64,000 bases of DNA. Source: [Anoxybacillus] calidus. GTDB taxonomy: Bacteria; Bacillota; Bacilli; Bacillales; Anoxybacillaceae. Below, piece by piece: positions 1 through 10,657 of the stretch (position 1 is its first letter; every line of letters begins with the position of its first letter). Under the pieces are notes generated by a model. That model was not told where the DNA came from, did not search any database, and saw only the letters and a program-made list of their open reading frames with translations. The DNA lies in assembly GCF_013760845.1 (NCBI RefSeq), contig NZ_JACDUU010000001.1:186001-250000 (forward strand), written 5' to 3'. A program made the translations under genes and the position numbers.

Positions 1-1
1 G

Positions 2-187
2 CTGGAAACGTTAATTAAATCAAAAGGCTATGAAGAAGTGCTTGTACGTGTAGATGACGAGCAAGTAAGAGTGACTGTAAAGGCGAAAGAACTTTCGAAG
101 CAAGCAGCAAATGAAATCATTCAAATGGTTGAAAAAGAAATTGGCGAAGCACAAGATGTAGCTGTGGAGTTCCAACCACAACAATAA
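2..187 (+). CDS. spoIIIAH: Stage III sporulation protein AH, C-terminal end (partial)
   Basis: The window opens inside a reading frame of 61 codons ending in TAA. The peptide (LETLIKSKGYEEVLVRVDD at its start) resembles the C-terminal ring-forming domain of SpoIIIAH. In the known family this protein joins mother cell and forespore membranes through SpoIIQ in the feeding-tube channel. Position immediately upstream of accB matches the conserved Bacillus order. The N-terminal membrane segment lies outside the window. The call rests on the short tail and on gene order. Confidence 0.8.
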   Translation: METLIKSKGYEEVLVRVDDEQVRVTVKAKELSKQAANEIIQMVEKEIGEAQDVAVEFQPQQ

Positions 188-200
188 ATAAAATGAATAG

Positions 201-277
201 CGGGGCTGTCTAAAAACAAGACTCCATAATAAAGATTGTTCGAAGGAGTCATCATTAGACAGCCCCGTATTATTTTT
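201..277 (+). terminator. Rho-independent terminator of spoIIIA operon
   Basis: A perfect 13-bp inverted repeat (CGGGGCTGTCTAA at 201-213 and its complement at 255-267) encloses a second inner stem (GACTCC 220-225 / GGAGTC 245-250) and is followed by a T-rich run. The rest of 278-457 is AT-rich leader before accB with no gene. Confidence 0.8.
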
Positions 278-457
278 TAGTAGAAAAAATTAATTAATGC
301 TATATAATAATAATTGTTTATATGAGCAGGTGTTAAAATAGCTTTAATAATATTCTTAACACAAATATTGAATATAAGGAAAGGTCATCGTATCATGATA
401 ATATGTTCCACTTTTTTTACTATTTCAACAAATGTCGAGAAACAAGGGGTGTAAGTC

Positions 458-976
458 ATGTTGAAAATTCAAGAAATTCGCGAACTTATCAGACTTATTG
501 ATCAGTCAAGTATTGAGGAATTTGTGTACGAAAATGAAGGTACAAAAGTTCATATGAAAAAGCCAGGAAGCAATATTCCTTTAGAAACAGTTGTAAAGCA
601 AACGGTTGTTGAGCCAACTGCGCCAGCACCAAAACAAGAGCCGGTTGTACAACCAACACCAGCTCAACCTGCTGTTCAAGCTGTAGAAGTGAAACAAGAA
701 GAAAAACCAAAACAAGAAGCAGTAAATACGGAGAACTTACATAAAATCACATCTCCGATGGTTGGTACGTTCTACGCATCACCATCTCCAGACGCTCCGC
801 CATATGTGAAAGTTGGCGACAAAGTAAAAACAGATACGGTTGTCTGCATCGTGGAAGCGATGAAGCTGTTTAATGAGATCGAAGCTGAAGTAAACGGAGA
901 AATCGTTGAAGTGCTTGTGAAAAACGGTGAGCTAGTTGAATATGGACAACCTTTATTCCTTGTAAAACCTGAATAA
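458..976 (+). CDS. accB: Biotin carboxyl carrier protein of acetyl-CoA carboxylase
   Basis: 172 aa, usual length for AccB. It carries the biotin that shuttles carboxyl groups from biotin carboxylase to the carboxyltransferase in the first step of fatty acid synthesis in the cytosol. The layout is an N-terminal helical region (1-40), a Pro/Ala/Gln/Val-rich flexible linker (about 45-90) and a C-terminal biotinyl domain with the motif [11 protein letters not shown]; the biotinylated lysine is K136. ATG start with an upstream GGGGTG site. accC follows 15 bp later, so the two are co-transcribed. Confidence 0.97.
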   Translation: MLKIQEIRELIRLIDQSSIEEFVYENEGTKVHMKKPGSNIPLETVVKQTVVEPTAPAPKQEPVVQPTPAQPAVQAVEVKQEEKPKQEAVNTENLHKITSPMVGTFYASPSPDAPPYVKVGDKVKTDTVVCIVEAMKLFNEIEAEVNGEIVEVLVKNGELVEYGQPLFLVKPE

Positions 977-991
977 AGGAGCAGACGAGCG

Positions 992-2344
992 ATGATAAAA
1001 AAATTATTAATTGCTAATCGCGGTGAAATTGCTGTTCGGGTGATTCGTGCCTGCAAAGAGCTTGGAATTGAAACGGTTGCGGTGTTTTCAGAAGCGGACC
1101 GCGATTCGTTGCATGTTCAGCTTGCGGATGAGGCGTATTGTATTGGACCAACAGCATCTAAGGACAGCTATTTGAATTTTACAAATATCATTAGTGTAGC
1201 GAAGTTAACGGGATGTGATGCCATTCATCCGGGATATGGATTTTTAGCGGAGAACGCGGCTTTCGCAGAACTTTGCCGTGAATGCAATATTATTTTTGTT
1301 GGTCCAAGCCCGGAAGCCATTACAAAAATGGGGATTAAAGATATCGCGCGTGAAACGATGCGCGAAGCGGGCGTACCGATTGTTCCTGGCTCAAAAGGAG
1401 TCATTGAAAGTATTGATGAAGCCATTGCGCTTGCAAATGAAATTGGGTACCCTGTTATTATAAAGGCAACTGCTGGTGGCGGTGGCAAAGGAATTCGCGT
1501 CGCCAGAGATGAACAAGAGTTAATTAAAGGAATTAATATTACGCAGCAGGAAGCAGCAACCGCATTCGGAAATCCGGGGGTATATATTGAAAAGTATATT
1601 GAGGATTTCCGTCACGTTGAAATTCAAGTGCTCGCAGATTCTTATGGAAACGTTATCCATCTTGGTGAGCGTGACTGTACGATTCAACGTCGCCTGCAAA
1701 AGCTTGTTGAGGAAGCTCCTTCACCAGCGCTTGATGAAGAAACGCGCAAATTGATGGGAGAGGCAGCAGTGAAAGCAGCAAAAGCAGTTGATTATACTGG
1801 TGCAGGTACGGTCGAGTTTATTTTTGATTATAAGGCAAAGAAATTTTATTTTATGGAAATGAATACGCGCATTCAAGTAGAACATCCTGTTACCGAAATG
1901 ATTACTGGTGTTGACTTAATTAAAGAGCAAATCCGTGTTGCTTCAGGGGAAAAACTATCTTTAACTCAAGAAGAAGTGGTATTTAACGGATGGGCGATTG
2001 AATGCCGTATTAACGCTGAAAATCCGGAAAAGAACTTTATGCCTTCACCAGGAAAAATTAACATGTACCTACCGCCAGGTGGTTTAGGCGTCCGTGTTGA
2101 TTCTGCTGCTTACCCAGGATATATGATTCCGCCTTATTATGATTCAATGATTGCGAAATTAATTGTACATGCCCCAACGCGAGAAGAAGCGATTGCACGG
2201 ATGAAGCGGGCGTTAAGTGAATTTGTCATTGAAGGAATTCATACAACGATTCCATTCCACATAAAATTATTCGAACATGAAAAATTTGTGGAAGGAAACT
2301 TTAACACGAAGTTTCTTGAAATGTATGATGTGATGAAATCATAA
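992..2344 (+). CDS. accC: Biotin carboxylase subunit of acetyl-CoA carboxylase
   Basis: 450 aa, standard size. It catalyses ATP-dependent carboxylation of the biotin on AccB. An N-terminal carboxylase domain (about 1-112) is followed by an ATP-grasp domain with the glycine-rich loop GGGGKG near residues 161-167 and the catalytic stretch [15 protein letters not shown] near 288-302, then the C-terminal carboxylase domain. AAAGGAG overlaps the accB stop codon and positions the ATG, which fits tight translational coupling with accB. Confidence 0.98.
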   Translation: MIKKLLIANRGEIAVRVIRACKELGIETVAVFSEADRDSLHVQLADEAYCIGPTASKDSYLNFTNIISVAKLTGCDAIHPGYGFLAENAAFAELCRECNIIFVGPSPEAITKMGIKDIARETMREAGVPIVPGSKGVIESIDEAIALANEIGYPVIIKATAGGGGKGIRVARDEQELIKGINITQQEAATAFGNPGVYIEKYIEDFRHVEIQVLADSYGNVIHLGERDCTIQRRLQKLVEEAPSPALDEETRKLMGEAAVKAAKAVDYTGAGTVEFIFDYKAKKFYFMEMNTRIQVEHPVTEMITGVDLIKEQIRVASGEKLSLTQEEVVFNGWAIECRINAENPEKNFMPSPGKINMYLPPGGLGVRVDSAAYPGYMIPPYYDSMIAKLIVHAPTREEAIARMKRALSEFVIEGIHTTIPFHIKLFEHEKFVEGNFNTKFLEMYDVMKS

Positions 2345-2364
2345 CGAAAATGGAGGTGCGCCTC

Positions 2365-2763
2365 GTGTCAGAACATGTATTTGAAATGGGACAAGAAACG
2401 AATGCGTTAGGAAAAGTAGAAATCGCACCTGAAGTGATTGAAGTCATTGCAGGAATTGCGGCTTCTGAAGTGGATGGTATAGCGCAAATGCGCGGTAACT
2501 TTGCGGCTGGTGTTGTTGAGCGATTGGGAAAGAAAAACCATGGCAAAGGTGTAAAAGTTGATTTAAAAGAAGAAGGAATTATTATTGATGTTTACTGCTT
2601 AGTTCGTTTCGGTGTCTCTATTCCGAACGTTGCCAAAAAGGTGCAGGAAAATATCCGTCAAGCATTATTGAATATGACAGGGTTAGAAACGAATGAAATT
2701 AATGTCCACGTTGTCGGTATTCAATTCGATTCTGCAAAAGCTGAACAGGAAAACGAGCAGTAA
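2365..2763 (+). CDS. yqhY: Asp23/Gls24 family envelope stress protein (YqhY-like)
   Basis: 132 aa from a GTG start chosen because GGAGG at 2352-2356 lies 8 nt upstream; an in-frame ATG at 2350 would contain the ribosome site itself. The sequence GKVEIAPEVIEVIAGIAA is typical of the Asp23/DUF322 family. In Bacillus the gene sits in an operon with accB and accC, and work in B. subtilis links YqhY to control of acetyl-CoA carboxylase activity. It begins 20 bp after accC. No membrane segment is seen, so it is probably cytosolic. Confidence 0.9.
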   Translation: MSEHVFEMGQETNALGKVEIAPEVIEVIAGIAASEVDGIAQMRGNFAAGVVERLGKKNHGKGVKVDLKEEGIIIDVYCLVRFGVSIPNVAKKVQENIRQALLNMTGLETNEINVHVVGIQFDSAKAEQENEQ

Positions 2764-2772
2764 ATAAAACAA

Positions 2773-2887
2773 AGGGCTGATCCATAAGTGTCTGGCCTCA
2801 TGTGTAACCAAAAATATATAGTATTTTTGTTATGTCCTATATATGATGGTTGCGGGGTCTGACACTTTGCATTTGGGTCAGCCTCTT
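2773..2887 (+). repeat. Dispersed palindromic repeat, copy 1 (inverted orientation)
   Basis: A 115-bp imperfect nested palindrome with outer arms GGGCTGA / TCAGCC, inner AAGTGTC / GACACTT and an AT-rich centre containing TATATA. It matches the copies at 9988, 40690 and 60719 but is reversed. It ends in a T-rich stretch, so it may act as the terminator of accBC-yqhY. The following 2888-3214 interval is AT-rich and holds no gene that I can support; it should contain the nusB promoter. Confidence 0.85.
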
Positions 2888-3214
2888 TTGTTTTTTTCAT
2901 AAAAGTTTGTTATCTTAAGGGTGATGATCTGCCAATTAATATGAAAATGTTCGTTCTATTACCAAATATAGCAAGTGTGTTTGTTGCTCTCAGTTGAAAT
3001 TGATCATTAGACTGCAGTCTCCATGTTTAAAAGCAGAGAGCTTATTTCAGATGATGTTAAATGAGAAAAACAGTGATTTACGCTATTTTCAGAAAAAACG
3101 ATTATTTCAAAAGGTTTATCTATAGTTTGTACGGATTATTATATCGTTTGTCACGAAAATATGGTATTATCATCATATAAACGTTCGACAATATGAGTAA
3201 AAGGAGTTAATAGC

Positions 3215-3613
3215 ATGAAACGACACACAGCGAGAGAAAAAGCATTACAAGCACTCTTTCAAGTAGATGTAGGAGGAATTGATCCACAAGAAGCAATCAA
3301 AAATGTGGTGGATGAGGAGGAAATCGATTCGTTTCTTCACCAGCTTGTATTTGGGGTTGTGAATCATCAAGAAGAAATTGACCAACTGCTGCGTGATAAT
3401 CTGGAAAAATGGAGATTAGAACGTGTAGCGAACGTTGATCGTGCCATTTTGCGTATGGCTACATACGAAATGAAATATATTGATGATATTCCTGTAAGTG
3501 TAACGATGGATGAAGCAATTGAGTTGGCAAAAAAGTATGGTGATGACAAATCAAGCCGATTTATTAATGGAGTGCTTTCAAAAGTGAAAGATGCTCTAGA
3601 AATTATAAAATAA
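3215..3613 (+). CDS. nusB: Transcription antitermination factor NusB
   Basis: 132 aa, typical NusB size, all alpha-helical in character. NusB with NusE (S10) binds boxA RNA to form antitermination complexes on rRNA operons. The N-terminal sequence [15 protein letters not shown] and the C-terminal [18 protein letters not shown] are family signatures. AAAAGGAG precedes the ATG. It starts a new run of genes (nusB-folD-xseA-xseB-ispA) after repeat copy 1. Confidence 0.97.
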   Translation: MKRHTAREKALQALFQVDVGGIDPQEAIKNVVDEEEIDSFLHQLVFGVVNHQEEIDQLLRDNLEKWRLERVANVDRAILRMATYEMKYIDDIPVSVTMDEAIELAKKYGDDKSSRFINGVLSKVKDALEIIK

Positions 3614-3642
3614 ACGATATATATGAGAGGGGAGTTGTCAAA

Positions 3643-4509
3643 ATGACCGCACAAATTATCAGTGGAACAGAGTTGGCAAAAGAAAAACGCGCACAATTAG
3701 CGAAAGAAGTACAGCAGTTAAAAAACGAAGGAATCGAACCAGGGTTAGCCGTTGTTCTTGTTGGTGATAATCCTGCGTCTCGTTCTTATGTGAAAGCAAA
3801 GCAAAAAGCATGTGAAGAAATCGGCATTCGTTCCGTCCTATTAGAGTTTCCAGATACGATTACAGAACAGTTTTTATTGGAGCAAATCGAGCGGCTCAAT
3901 CTAGATGATTCCATACACGGCATTTTAGTACAACTCCCGCTCCCAAAGCAAATTGATGAATTGAAGGTCATTGAAAAAATTGCTCCAGAGAAAGATGTTG
4001 ACGGGTTCCATCCGCTTAATATCGGACGGATGGTCGCTGGTCAAAAAGCGTTCCTTCCGTGTACGCCATATGGCATTTTATATATGGTTCAATCATTAGG
4101 AGTAGAAATCGCTGGAAAACACGTTGTTGTCATCGGTCGCAGCAACATTGTCGGCAAGCCGGTTGGACAGTTGTTTTTAAAAGAAAATGCGACCGTAACC
4201 TATTGTCATTCAAAAACGAAGAATTTAGCAGATATGACTCGTCAAGCCGATATTTTAATTGTCGCGGTTGGCAAACCAAACTTAATCGGTGCTGAATATG
4301 TGAAAAAAGGAGCGATTGTCATTGATGTCGGGGTCAACCGTTTAGAAAACGGAAAACTATGCGGTGACGTAAATTTTGATGAAGTAAAAGAAGTGGCAAG
4401 CTACCTTACGCCAGTGCCAAAAGGAGTTGGCCCGATGACGATTACGATGCTGCTTCATAATACCGTTCAAGCTGCGCGTGAAAACAAGTTGCAAAAAGCA
4501 CACAAATAA
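3643..4509 (+). CDS. folD: Methylenetetrahydrofolate dehydrogenase / methenyltetrahydrofolate cyclohydrolase
   Basis: 288 aa, standard FolD length. The bifunctional cytosolic enzyme interconverts 5,10-methylene-, methenyl- and 10-formyl-tetrahydrofolate using NADP. Seen in sequence: YVKAK motif with catalytic lysine K53, [13 protein letters not shown], the Rossmann nucleotide site [11 protein letters not shown] and the C-terminal [18 protein letters not shown] ribosome site before ATG. It lies 29 bp after nusB and 14 bp before xseA. Confidence 0.98.
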   Translation: MTAQIISGTELAKEKRAQLAKEVQQLKNEGIEPGLAVVLVGDNPASRSYVKAKQKACEEIGIRSVLLEFPDTITEQFLLEQIERLNLDDSIHGILVQLPLPKQIDELKVIEKIAPEKDVDGFHPLNIGRMVAGQKAFLPCTPYGILYMVQSLGVEIAGKHVVVIGRSNIVGKPVGQLFLKENATVTYCHSKTKNLADMTRQADILIVAVGKPNLIGAEYVKKGAIVIDVGVNRLENGKLCGDVNFDEVKEVASYLTPVPKGVGPMTITMLLHNTVQAARENKLQKAHK

Positions 4510-4523
4510 GCGGGGGTTTCTCA

Positions 4524-5879
4524 GTGGCAGACATTAAATATGTAACAGTAACAGCTCTTACGAAATACATTAAGCGCAAGTTTGAAGTTGACCCGCATTT
4601 ACAAGATTTATGGATTAAAGGAGAAATTTCTAACTTCACCTATCACACGCGCGGTCATATGTATTTTACACTCAAAGATGAAAACGCCCGCATTCAGGCG
4701 GTCATGTTTGCCGGATATAATCGGTATTTAGCATTTCGACCGGAAAATGGTATGAAAGTGCTGGTACGCGGCGAGATTTCCGTCTATGAGCCAAGCGGCA
4801 ACTATCAAGTGTATGTCAAAGAAATGCAGCCGGAGGGCATCGGTAATTTATATTTGGCATATGAGCAATTGAAAAAGCGTCTCGAAGAAGAAGGATTATT
4901 TTCTCCAGAGCATAAAAAACCTATCCCGAAGTTTCCACGTTATGTTGGTGTCGTTACTTCGCCAACAGGAGCAGCGATTCGCGATATTATGACAACCATT
5001 CGCAGACGTTATCCAATTGCGAAAGTGATCTTGCTGCCAACGCTCGTTCAAGGTGAACAGGCAGCCCCTTCCATTGTGCGCTCGATTGAAAAGGCGAACG
5101 AACTTGGCTATTTAGATGTGCTCATCGTTGGCCGCGGTGGTGGTTCAATTGAAGAGTTATGGGCTTTTAATGAAGAAAGTGTTGCTCGGGCGATTTTCGC
5201 TTCCAACGTACCAATCATTTCTGCCGTCGGTCATGAAACGGATTTCACCATTGCTGATTTTGTGGCTGATTTGCGAGCGCCAACACCGACGGGAGCGGCT
5301 GAATTGGCAGTACCGCATTTAACAGAATTGCTTGAGCGGTTAGCGCAGCGAAAAGTCCGCTTAATTCGCGCTATGAAAGAGAAGATCACGCACGAATCTG
5401 AACGTCTTGTGAGAGTTCAGAAGTCATATGCGTTTCGCTACCCAAAAAAGCTATATGAGCAAAAAGAGCAGCAGCTTGATATGTTAATGGAGCGACTGGA
5501 GCGGCAAACAATGCGGCTCATTGAACAAAAACGCGAACGCTGGCAGCAATATGATCTTCATTTACAAAAACATCACCCGGCAGAAAAATTGAAAAAAGCT
5601 GCCGAGAAACAACAAGTGCTCACCAAGTCGTTAGAAAGAGAAATGCAAACGATTTTCAAACAAAAACAATTGTTGTTTACCTCGCTATTATCAAAACTTC
5701 AAGTATTAAGTCCATTAAAAATTATGGAACGCGGTTACAGCTTAGTTTATGATGAAAAACAACAGATTGTAAAAAGCATTCATCAACTTGGACCAGGCGA
5801 TTCAATTAAAGTGCGCCTGCAAGATGGTTATCTTGATTGCCAAGTGTGGGGTATTGAGGAGGAGCAGTTATATGAGTGA
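4524..5879 (+). CDS. xseA: Exodeoxyribonuclease VII large subunit
   Basis: 451 aa from a GTG start (GCGGGGGT upstream), matching family length. It is the catalytic subunit of a nuclease that degrades single-stranded DNA in repair. N-terminal OB-fold DNA-binding domain (about 5-100), catalytic domain with [16 protein letters not shown] near residue 205 and [16 protein letters not shown], then a long coiled-coil region (about 270-400) that binds XseB copies. The stop codon overlaps the start of xseB by 8 nt. Confidence 0.97.
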   Translation: MADIKYVTVTALTKYIKRKFEVDPHLQDLWIKGEISNFTYHTRGHMYFTLKDENARIQAVMFAGYNRYLAFRPENGMKVLVRGEISVYEPSGNYQVYVKEMQPEGIGNLYLAYEQLKKRLEEEGLFSPEHKKPIPKFPRYVGVVTSPTGAAIRDIMTTIRRRYPIAKVILLPTLVQGEQAAPSIVRSIEKANELGYLDVLIVGRGGGSIEELWAFNEESVARAIFASNVPIISAVGHETDFTIADFVADLRAPTPTGAAELAVPHLTELLERLAQRKVRLIRAMKEKITHESERLVRVQKSYAFRYPKKLYEQKEQQLDMLMERLERQTMRLIEQKRERWQQYDLHLQKHHPAEKLKKAAEKQQVLTKSLEREMQTIFKQKQLLFTSLLSKLQVLSPLKIMERGYSLVYDEKQQIVKSIHQLGPGDSIKVRLQDGYLDCQVWGIEEEQLYE

Positions 5880-6102
5880 AGAAAAAGAGCTAACATTTGA
5901 AGAAGCCATGGCACAGCTTGAGGAAATCGTTGAAAAACTTGAAGAAGGCGATGTACCTCTTGAAAAAGCGATTTCTTTTTTTCAAGAAGGAATGAAGTTG
6001 TCGAAGCTTTGCCATGATAAACTGCAACATGTTGAAAAACAAATGGAATATATTTTGCGGGAAGACGGAGAGTTAGAGCCGTTCGCGATTCAGGAGGAGT
6101 AA
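5872..6102 (+). CDS. xseB: Exodeoxyribonuclease VII small subunit
   Basis: 76 aa from the ATG at 5872 (GAGGAGGAG 5856-5864 upstream). The reading frame is open further upstream within xseA, but the family begins [20 protein letters not shown], so this start is preferred. It is a helical hairpin that decorates the XseA coiled coil. The 8-nt overlap with xseA indicates translational coupling. The GGAGGAG at its 3' end serves as the ribosome site for ispA. Confidence 0.97.
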   Translation: MSEEKELTFEEAMAQLEEIVEKLEEGDVPLEKAISFFQEGMKLSKLCHDKLQHVEKQMEYILREDGELEPFAIQEE

Positions 6103-6105
6103 ACG

Positions 6106-6987
6106 TTGGTAGAACAGTTTTTGCGGGAAAATAAACAGCTTGTTGATAAACAGCTTCCTTTATATGTGGAACATCTGAACGCTCCGGAAATCATTAAACA
6201 AGCAATGATGTATTCGCTTGAAGCGGGCGGAAAACGCATTCGTCCGCTCCTGCTGCTTGCGACGTTAAAGGCATTTGGCAAAGAAGTGGAACTCGGCTTG
6301 CCAGTAGCGTGTGCGATTGAAATGATTCATACCTATTCGCTTATTCACGATGACTTGCCAAGTATGGATAATGATGATTTACGCCGCGGCAAGCCAACAA
6401 ATCATAAAGTGTTTGGGGAAGCGATGGCGATATTGGCAGGAGATGGACTTTTGACATATAGCTTTCAAGTCATTGCCGAGATGAATCACCAAGATGTGAC
6501 GTCAGAAATGAAAATAAAATTAATTAGTGAACTGGCGAAAGCGGCAGGACCTGAAGGAATGGTTGCGGGACAAGTGGCGGATATGCAAGGAGAAGGTAAG
6601 CAACTATCTTTAGACGAACTTGAGTATATTCATCAAAACAAAACGGGCAGAATGTTACAGTACAGCATTATAGCCGGTGCAATATTAGCCGGAGCGTCTG
6701 AACAGCAAATCGGACAGTTAAGCAAGTTTGCTTACCATTTAGGACTTGCTTTTCAAATTCGTGATGATATTCTTGACATTGAAGGATCAGAAGAGAAAAT
6801 TGGCAAACCGGTCGGAAGTGACATTGAAAACAAGAAGGTCACATATCCATCTCTTTTAACGCTTGATGGGGCAAAAGAAAAATTAGCTTATCACATTGAA
6901 GAAGCCAAACGTTATTTGCAGGAAGCACAAGTTGCTGACGAAGTGCTTCATTATATTTGCGATTTAATTGCTACACGTGATCATTAA
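6106..6987 (+). CDS. ispA: Polyprenyl (farnesyl diphosphate) synthase
   Basis: 293 aa from a TTG start placed by GGAGGAG at 6093-6099. It condenses isopentenyl diphosphate with allylic diphosphates to make farnesyl diphosphate. The first Asp-rich motif DDLPSMDNDD is near residue 82 and the second, DDILD, near 220; both bind Mg-diphosphate. GGKRIRP near residue 42 is the family's substrate site. It precedes dxs, which supplies the same pathway. Confidence 0.95.
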   Translation: MVEQFLRENKQLVDKQLPLYVEHLNAPEIIKQAMMYSLEAGGKRIRPLLLLATLKAFGKEVELGLPVACAIEMIHTYSLIHDDLPSMDNDDLRRGKPTNHKVFGEAMAILAGDGLLTYSFQVIAEMNHQDVTSEMKIKLISELAKAAGPEGMVAGQVADMQGEGKQLSLDELEYIHQNKTGRMLQYSIIAGAILAGASEQQIGQLSKFAYHLGLAFQIRDDILDIEGSEEKIGKPVGSDIENKKVTYPSLLTLDGAKEKLAYHIEEAKRYLQEAQVADEVLHYICDLIATRDH

Positions 6988-7060
6988 GCATTTGGTCGTT
7001 CATTGTCGATTCACTTATTTTGTGGTATATTTATCAATTAGGAGAAAGTGCCTTCTGGAA

Positions 7061-7095
7061 AGCCGTTACACTTGTTGTGTGAGCGGCTCTTTTTT
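7061..7095 (+). terminator. Rho-independent terminator after ispA
   Basis: The stem AGCCGTTACAC / GTGTGAGCGGCT with a short loop is followed by six T residues. It separates the nusB-ispA unit from dxs, which must have its own promoter in the AT-rich 7096-7252 interval. Confidence 0.85.
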
Positions 7096-7252
7096 CGCCT
7101 TGTGATGTTTGAGTTGCACTTTTTACGTTGAAAATGATGGAAATGAAACGGTTTTTCATTCATGTATTTCCATATTTACATGTATAATAATAGGTAATAC
7201 CTGTACTATACCAGCACGTAACAAAGTATGAGATGAAAGCGAGTGATCTCGT

Positions 7253-9145
7253 TTGGATTTAATGAAGATTAAGAATCCCTGTTTTTTAAAATCAATGTCT
7301 ACGGAAGAGCTTGTTCAACTAAGTGCTGATATTCGCCAATTTCTTATTGAAAAGCTGTCGAAAACAGGCGGACATATCGGTCCAAATTTAGGAGTAGTGG
7401 AGCTTACGATTGCGCTTCATAAAGTGTTTGACAGCCCAAAAGATAAATTTTTATGGGATGTTGGCCATCAATCGTATGTTCATAAAATTTTAACAGGACG
7501 GGCCTGTGAATTTGATACACTTCGCCAATATAAAGGATTATGCGGTTTTCCAAAGCGGAGCGAAAGCGAACATGATGTATGGGAAACCGGACATAGCTCC
7601 ACATCGCTCTCAGCAGCTATGGGAATGGCGATTGCTCGTGATTTAAAGGGAACGGATGAATACATTATTCCAATTATTGGCGATGGAGCATTAACGGGCG
7701 GCATGGCTCTTGAGGCATTGAACCATATTGGGCATGAAAAGAAAGATATAATTGTCGTATTAAACGATAATGAAATGTCGATTGCTCCAAATGTCGGTGC
7801 CCTCCATAACGTGCTTGGCCGCTTGCGTACTGCCGGCAAATATCGCTGGGTGAAAGATGAACTTGAGATGCTTTTGAAAAAAATTCCGGCAGTCGGTGGA
7901 AAGCTTGCTGCGACAGCAGAACGCATTAAAGACAGCCTTAAATACTTACTTGTCTCTGGTGTATTTTTTGAAGAATTAGGATTCACTTATTTCGGACCAG
8001 TTGACGGTCATAATTTTGACGATCTGATCGAGAACTTACATTATGCTAAGAAAACAAAAGGTCCGGTGCTGTTGCATGTCATTACGAAAAAAGGAAAAGG
8101 CTATCACCCAGCTGAAAACGATAAAGTCGGGACGTGGCATGGCACGGGGCCATATAAAATTGAAACGGGTGATTTCGTTAAGCCTGTTAATGCGCCACCG
8201 TCATGGAGTGAACTTATCAGTGAAACGGTGCGCAAGTTAGCACGCGAAGACGATCGAATTGTGGCTATTACCCCAGCAATGCCAGTTGGTTCAAAGCTAG
8301 AAGGTTTTGCAAGCGAGTTTCCAGACCGCATGTATGACGTTGGTATTGCCGAGCAGCATGCGACAACGCTGGCGGCGGGACTTGCAACACAAGGAATGAA
8401 ACCGTTTTTAGCGATTTATTCAACATTTTTACAGCGGGCATACGACCAGGTTGTCCATGATGTATGCCGACAAAACTTAAATGTCTTTTTTGGTATTGAC
8501 CGCGCTGGCTTAGTTGGCGCTGATGGAGAAACGCACCAAGGTGTATTTGATATCGCTTTTTTACGTCATTTACCAAATATTGTGTTAATGATGCCAAAAG
8601 ACGAAAATGAAGGTCAGCATATGGTGTATACTGCCATTAAATACGATGACGGTCCGATTGCACTTCGCTTCCCGCGCGGTAATGGTCTTGGCGTCAAGTT
8701 AGATGAGGAATTGAAGCAAATTCCAATTGGCACATGGGAAGTATTGCGTGAAGGACGAGATATTGCCATTTTAACGTTCGGTACGACGATTCCAATGGCG
8801 CTAGAAGCAGCAGAAAAGCTGGCAAAAGAAAATATTTCTGTCAAAGTGGTCAACGCTAGATTTATTAAACCGATGGATGAAAAAATGCTGCATGAAATTT
8901 TACAAACGAATATGCCGATTTTAACGATTGAAGAAGCGGTGTTGCAAGGTGGATTCGGCAGTGCAGTTCTTGAGTTTGCTCACGATCAGGGTTATCATCA
9001 TGCTGTTATTGACAGAATGGGCATTCCAGACCGTTTTATTGAACATGGCAGTGTCAAAGAATTATTAAAAGAAATCGGCTTGACAACCGCACATGTGATT
9101 GAACGTGTACAAACCATGATACCAAGAAAACAAAAAAGGGCATGA
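7253..9145 (+). CDS. dxs: 1-deoxy-D-xylulose-5-phosphate synthase
   Basis: 630 aa, family length. This thiamine-diphosphate enzyme joins pyruvate and glyceraldehyde 3-phosphate in the first step of the MEP isoprenoid pathway. Seen: [15 protein letters not shown] (TPP/Mg site, near 145), the AEQHAT motif with the catalytic glutamate near 367, and a C-terminal transketolase domain. The TTG start gives an N-terminus MDLMKIKNP that resembles other Bacillus Dxs proteins; ATG at 7262 is the alternative. It is followed 3 bp later by the tlyA-like gene. Confidence 0.97.
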   Translation: MDLMKIKNPCFLKSMSTEELVQLSADIRQFLIEKLSKTGGHIGPNLGVVELTIALHKVFDSPKDKFLWDVGHQSYVHKILTGRACEFDTLRQYKGLCGFPKRSESEHDVWETGHSSTSLSAAMGMAIARDLKGTDEYIIPIIGDGALTGGMALEALNHIGHEKKDIIVVLNDNEMSIAPNVGALHNVLGRLRTAGKYRWVKDELEMLLKKIPAVGGKLAATAERIKDSLKYLLVSGVFFEELGFTYFGPVDGHNFDDLIENLHYAKKTKGPVLLHVITKKGKGYHPAENDKVGTWHGTGPYKIETGDFVKPVNAPPSWSELISETVRKLAREDDRIVAITPAMPVGSKLEGFASEFPDRMYDVGIAEQHATTLAAGLATQGMKPFLAIYSTFLQRAYDQVVHDVCRQNLNVFFGIDRAGLVGADGETHQGVFDIAFLRHLPNIVLMMPKDENEGQHMVYTAIKYDDGPIALRFPRGNGLGVKLDEELKQIPIGTWEVLREGRDIAILTFGTTIPMALEAAEKLAKENISVKVVNARFIKPMDEKMLHEILQTNMPILTIEEAVLQGGFGSAVLEFAHDQGYHHAVIDRMGIPDRFIEHGSVKELLKEIGLTTAHVIERVQTMIPRKQKRA

Positions 9146-9148
9146 GGT

Positions 9149-9976
9149 ATGAAAACGAAGAAAGAACGATTAGATGTATTACTAGTAGAGCGTGGCTTAG
9201 CAGAATCACGTGAAAAAGCAAAACGTGCGATTATGGCAGGGCTTGTCTATTCGAATGAAATGCGCTTAGACAAGCCGGGTGAAAAAGTACCGGTTGATAT
9301 ACCGCTTACTGTCAAGGGAGACGTTTTACCGTATGTCAGCCGTGGCGGACTGAAACTTGAAAAAGCATTAAAAACATTTCAGCTTGATATTAAAGACAAA
9401 ATTATGCTTGATATTGGCGCATCAACCGGGGGCTTTACCGATTGCGCGTTACAGCATGGAGTAAAAATGTCATATGCGCTTGATGTCGGTTATAACCAAT
9501 TAGCGTGGAAGCTTCGCCAAGATGAACGGGTTGTTGTCATGGAACGAATGAATTTCCGTTATGCAACGCCGGCGGATTTTACAAAAGGGCTTCCCGAGTT
9601 TGCGACAATTGACGTGTCATTTATCTCGCTTAAACTTATCTTGCCTGTGTTGAAAACAGTGCTCGTTTCCGGAAGTGATGTTGTTGCATTAGTAAAACCG
9701 CAATTTGAAGCCGGAAAAGAATTTGTAGGCAAGAAAGGGATTGTCCGTGACGCGAAAGTTCATGAGATGGTGCTTGAAGAGATTATCCATTTCGCGATTT
9801 ATGAAGGTTATGATGTTGTGGACTTATCTTATTCTCCAATTACGGGTGGAGACGGAAACATTGAGTTTTTGCTTCATCTTCGCTGGAGCGGAGGAAAAGA
9901 TCGCGGAGAAAACTTGTTAGCATTTCATCCTCAAAAAATTGTAACTGAAGCGCATCAACAATTAAAAGCAAATTAA
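9149..9976 (+). CDS. yqxC: TlyA-family rRNA (cytidine-2'-O)-methyltransferase / hemolysin-like
   Basis: 275 aa. An N-terminal S4 RNA-binding domain (about 5-65, ERLDVLLVERGLAESREKAK) precedes an FtsJ-type SAM methyltransferase domain with motif DIGASTGGFTDCAL near residue 87. Characterised TlyA proteins methylate ribosomal RNA 2'-O positions; some were first described as hemolysins. Only the methyltransferase activity is predicted here. It follows dxs by 3 bp and is probably co-transcribed with it. Confidence 0.93.
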   Translation: MKTKKERLDVLLVERGLAESREKAKRAIMAGLVYSNEMRLDKPGEKVPVDIPLTVKGDVLPYVSRGGLKLEKALKTFQLDIKDKIMLDIGASTGGFTDCALQHGVKMSYALDVGYNQLAWKLRQDERVVVMERMNFRYATPADFTKGLPEFATIDVSFISLKLILPVLKTVLVSGSDVVALVKPQFEAGKEFVGKKGIVRDAKVHEMVLEEIIHFAIYEGYDVVDLSYSPITGGDGNIEFLLHLRWSGGKDRGENLLAFHPQKIVTEAHQQLKAN

Positions 9977-9987
9977 ACAAAACAAAG

Positions 9988-10089
9988 CGGCTGACCCAAA
10001 AGCAAAGTGTCAGACCCCACAACCATAATATATAGGACTAATATATTGTGGGTTGCGCGTGAGGCCGGACACTGATAGGTCAGCCCCTT
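9988..10089 (+). repeat. Dispersed palindromic repeat, copy 2
   Basis: An approximately 102-bp nested imperfect palindrome from GCGGCTGACCC to GGTCAGCCCC, with inner AAGTGTC / GACACT and an AT-rich centre (ATATATAGGAC). A T-rich run follows. It sits between tlyA and argR and is in the same orientation as copies 3 and 4. Confidence 0.88.
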
Positions 10090-10186
10090 TTATGGGTACC
10101 ATACATTGTATAGATGCTTCAAGATGATTATCATAATAATAAGAAAGTGTTAATCGGTTTTCGATTCAGATTGCGAGGTGTTGAAG

Positions 10187-10639
10187 GTGAATAAGGGACA
10201 AAGACATATTAAAATTCGTGAAATTATTACAAACCATGAGATTGAAACGCAAGATGAACTTGTTGATATGCTGAAAGAAGCTGGTTTTAATGTTACGCAG
10301 GCAACTGTGTCAAGAGATATTAAAGAATTGCATCTTGTTAAAGTGCCGATGACGAACGGGAGATATAAATATAGTTTGCCGGCAGACCAACAACGCTTTA
10401 ATCCATTACAAAAATTAAAGCGGGCGCTTATGGATGCCTTTGTGAAAATTGACGGAGCCGGTCATTTACTAGTAATGAAAACATTACCAGGAAATGCCCA
10501 TGCGATTGGTGCTTTGCTTGACAATCTTGACTGGGATGAAATCGTCGGCACAATTTGTGGGGATGATACATGTTTAATCATTTGTCGCACTCCAGAGGAT
10601 ACAGAAACCATTTCAAAACGCTTGCTAGAAATGCTATAA
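10187..10639 (+). CDS. argR: Arginine repressor/activator ArgR (AhrC)
   Basis: 150 aa from the GTG at 10187, preceded by GAGGTG 6 nt upstream; this matches the AhrC N-terminus [13 protein letters not shown]. The upstream in-frame GTG at 10178 lies in the ribosome site. An N-terminal winged helix ([16 protein letters not shown]) binds ARG boxes and the C-terminal domain ([14 protein letters not shown]) forms the arginine-binding hexamer. It controls arginine synthesis and use. A matching ARG box lies before artP at 59813 in this window. Confidence 0.97.
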   Translation: MNKGQRHIKIREIITNHEIETQDELVDMLKEAGFNVTQATVSRDIKELHLVKVPMTNGRYKYSLPADQQRFNPLQKLKRALMDAFVKIDGAGHLLVMKTLPGNAHAIGALLDNLDWDEIVGTICGDDTCLIICRTPEDTETISKRLLEML

Positions 10640-10657
10640 AAGAGGTGTGATCCCACA

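Noticed and set aside
7096-7252. Thiamine riboswitch upstream of dxs
   Set aside because: No recognisable conserved THI-box sequence; only AT-rich promoter-like DNA.
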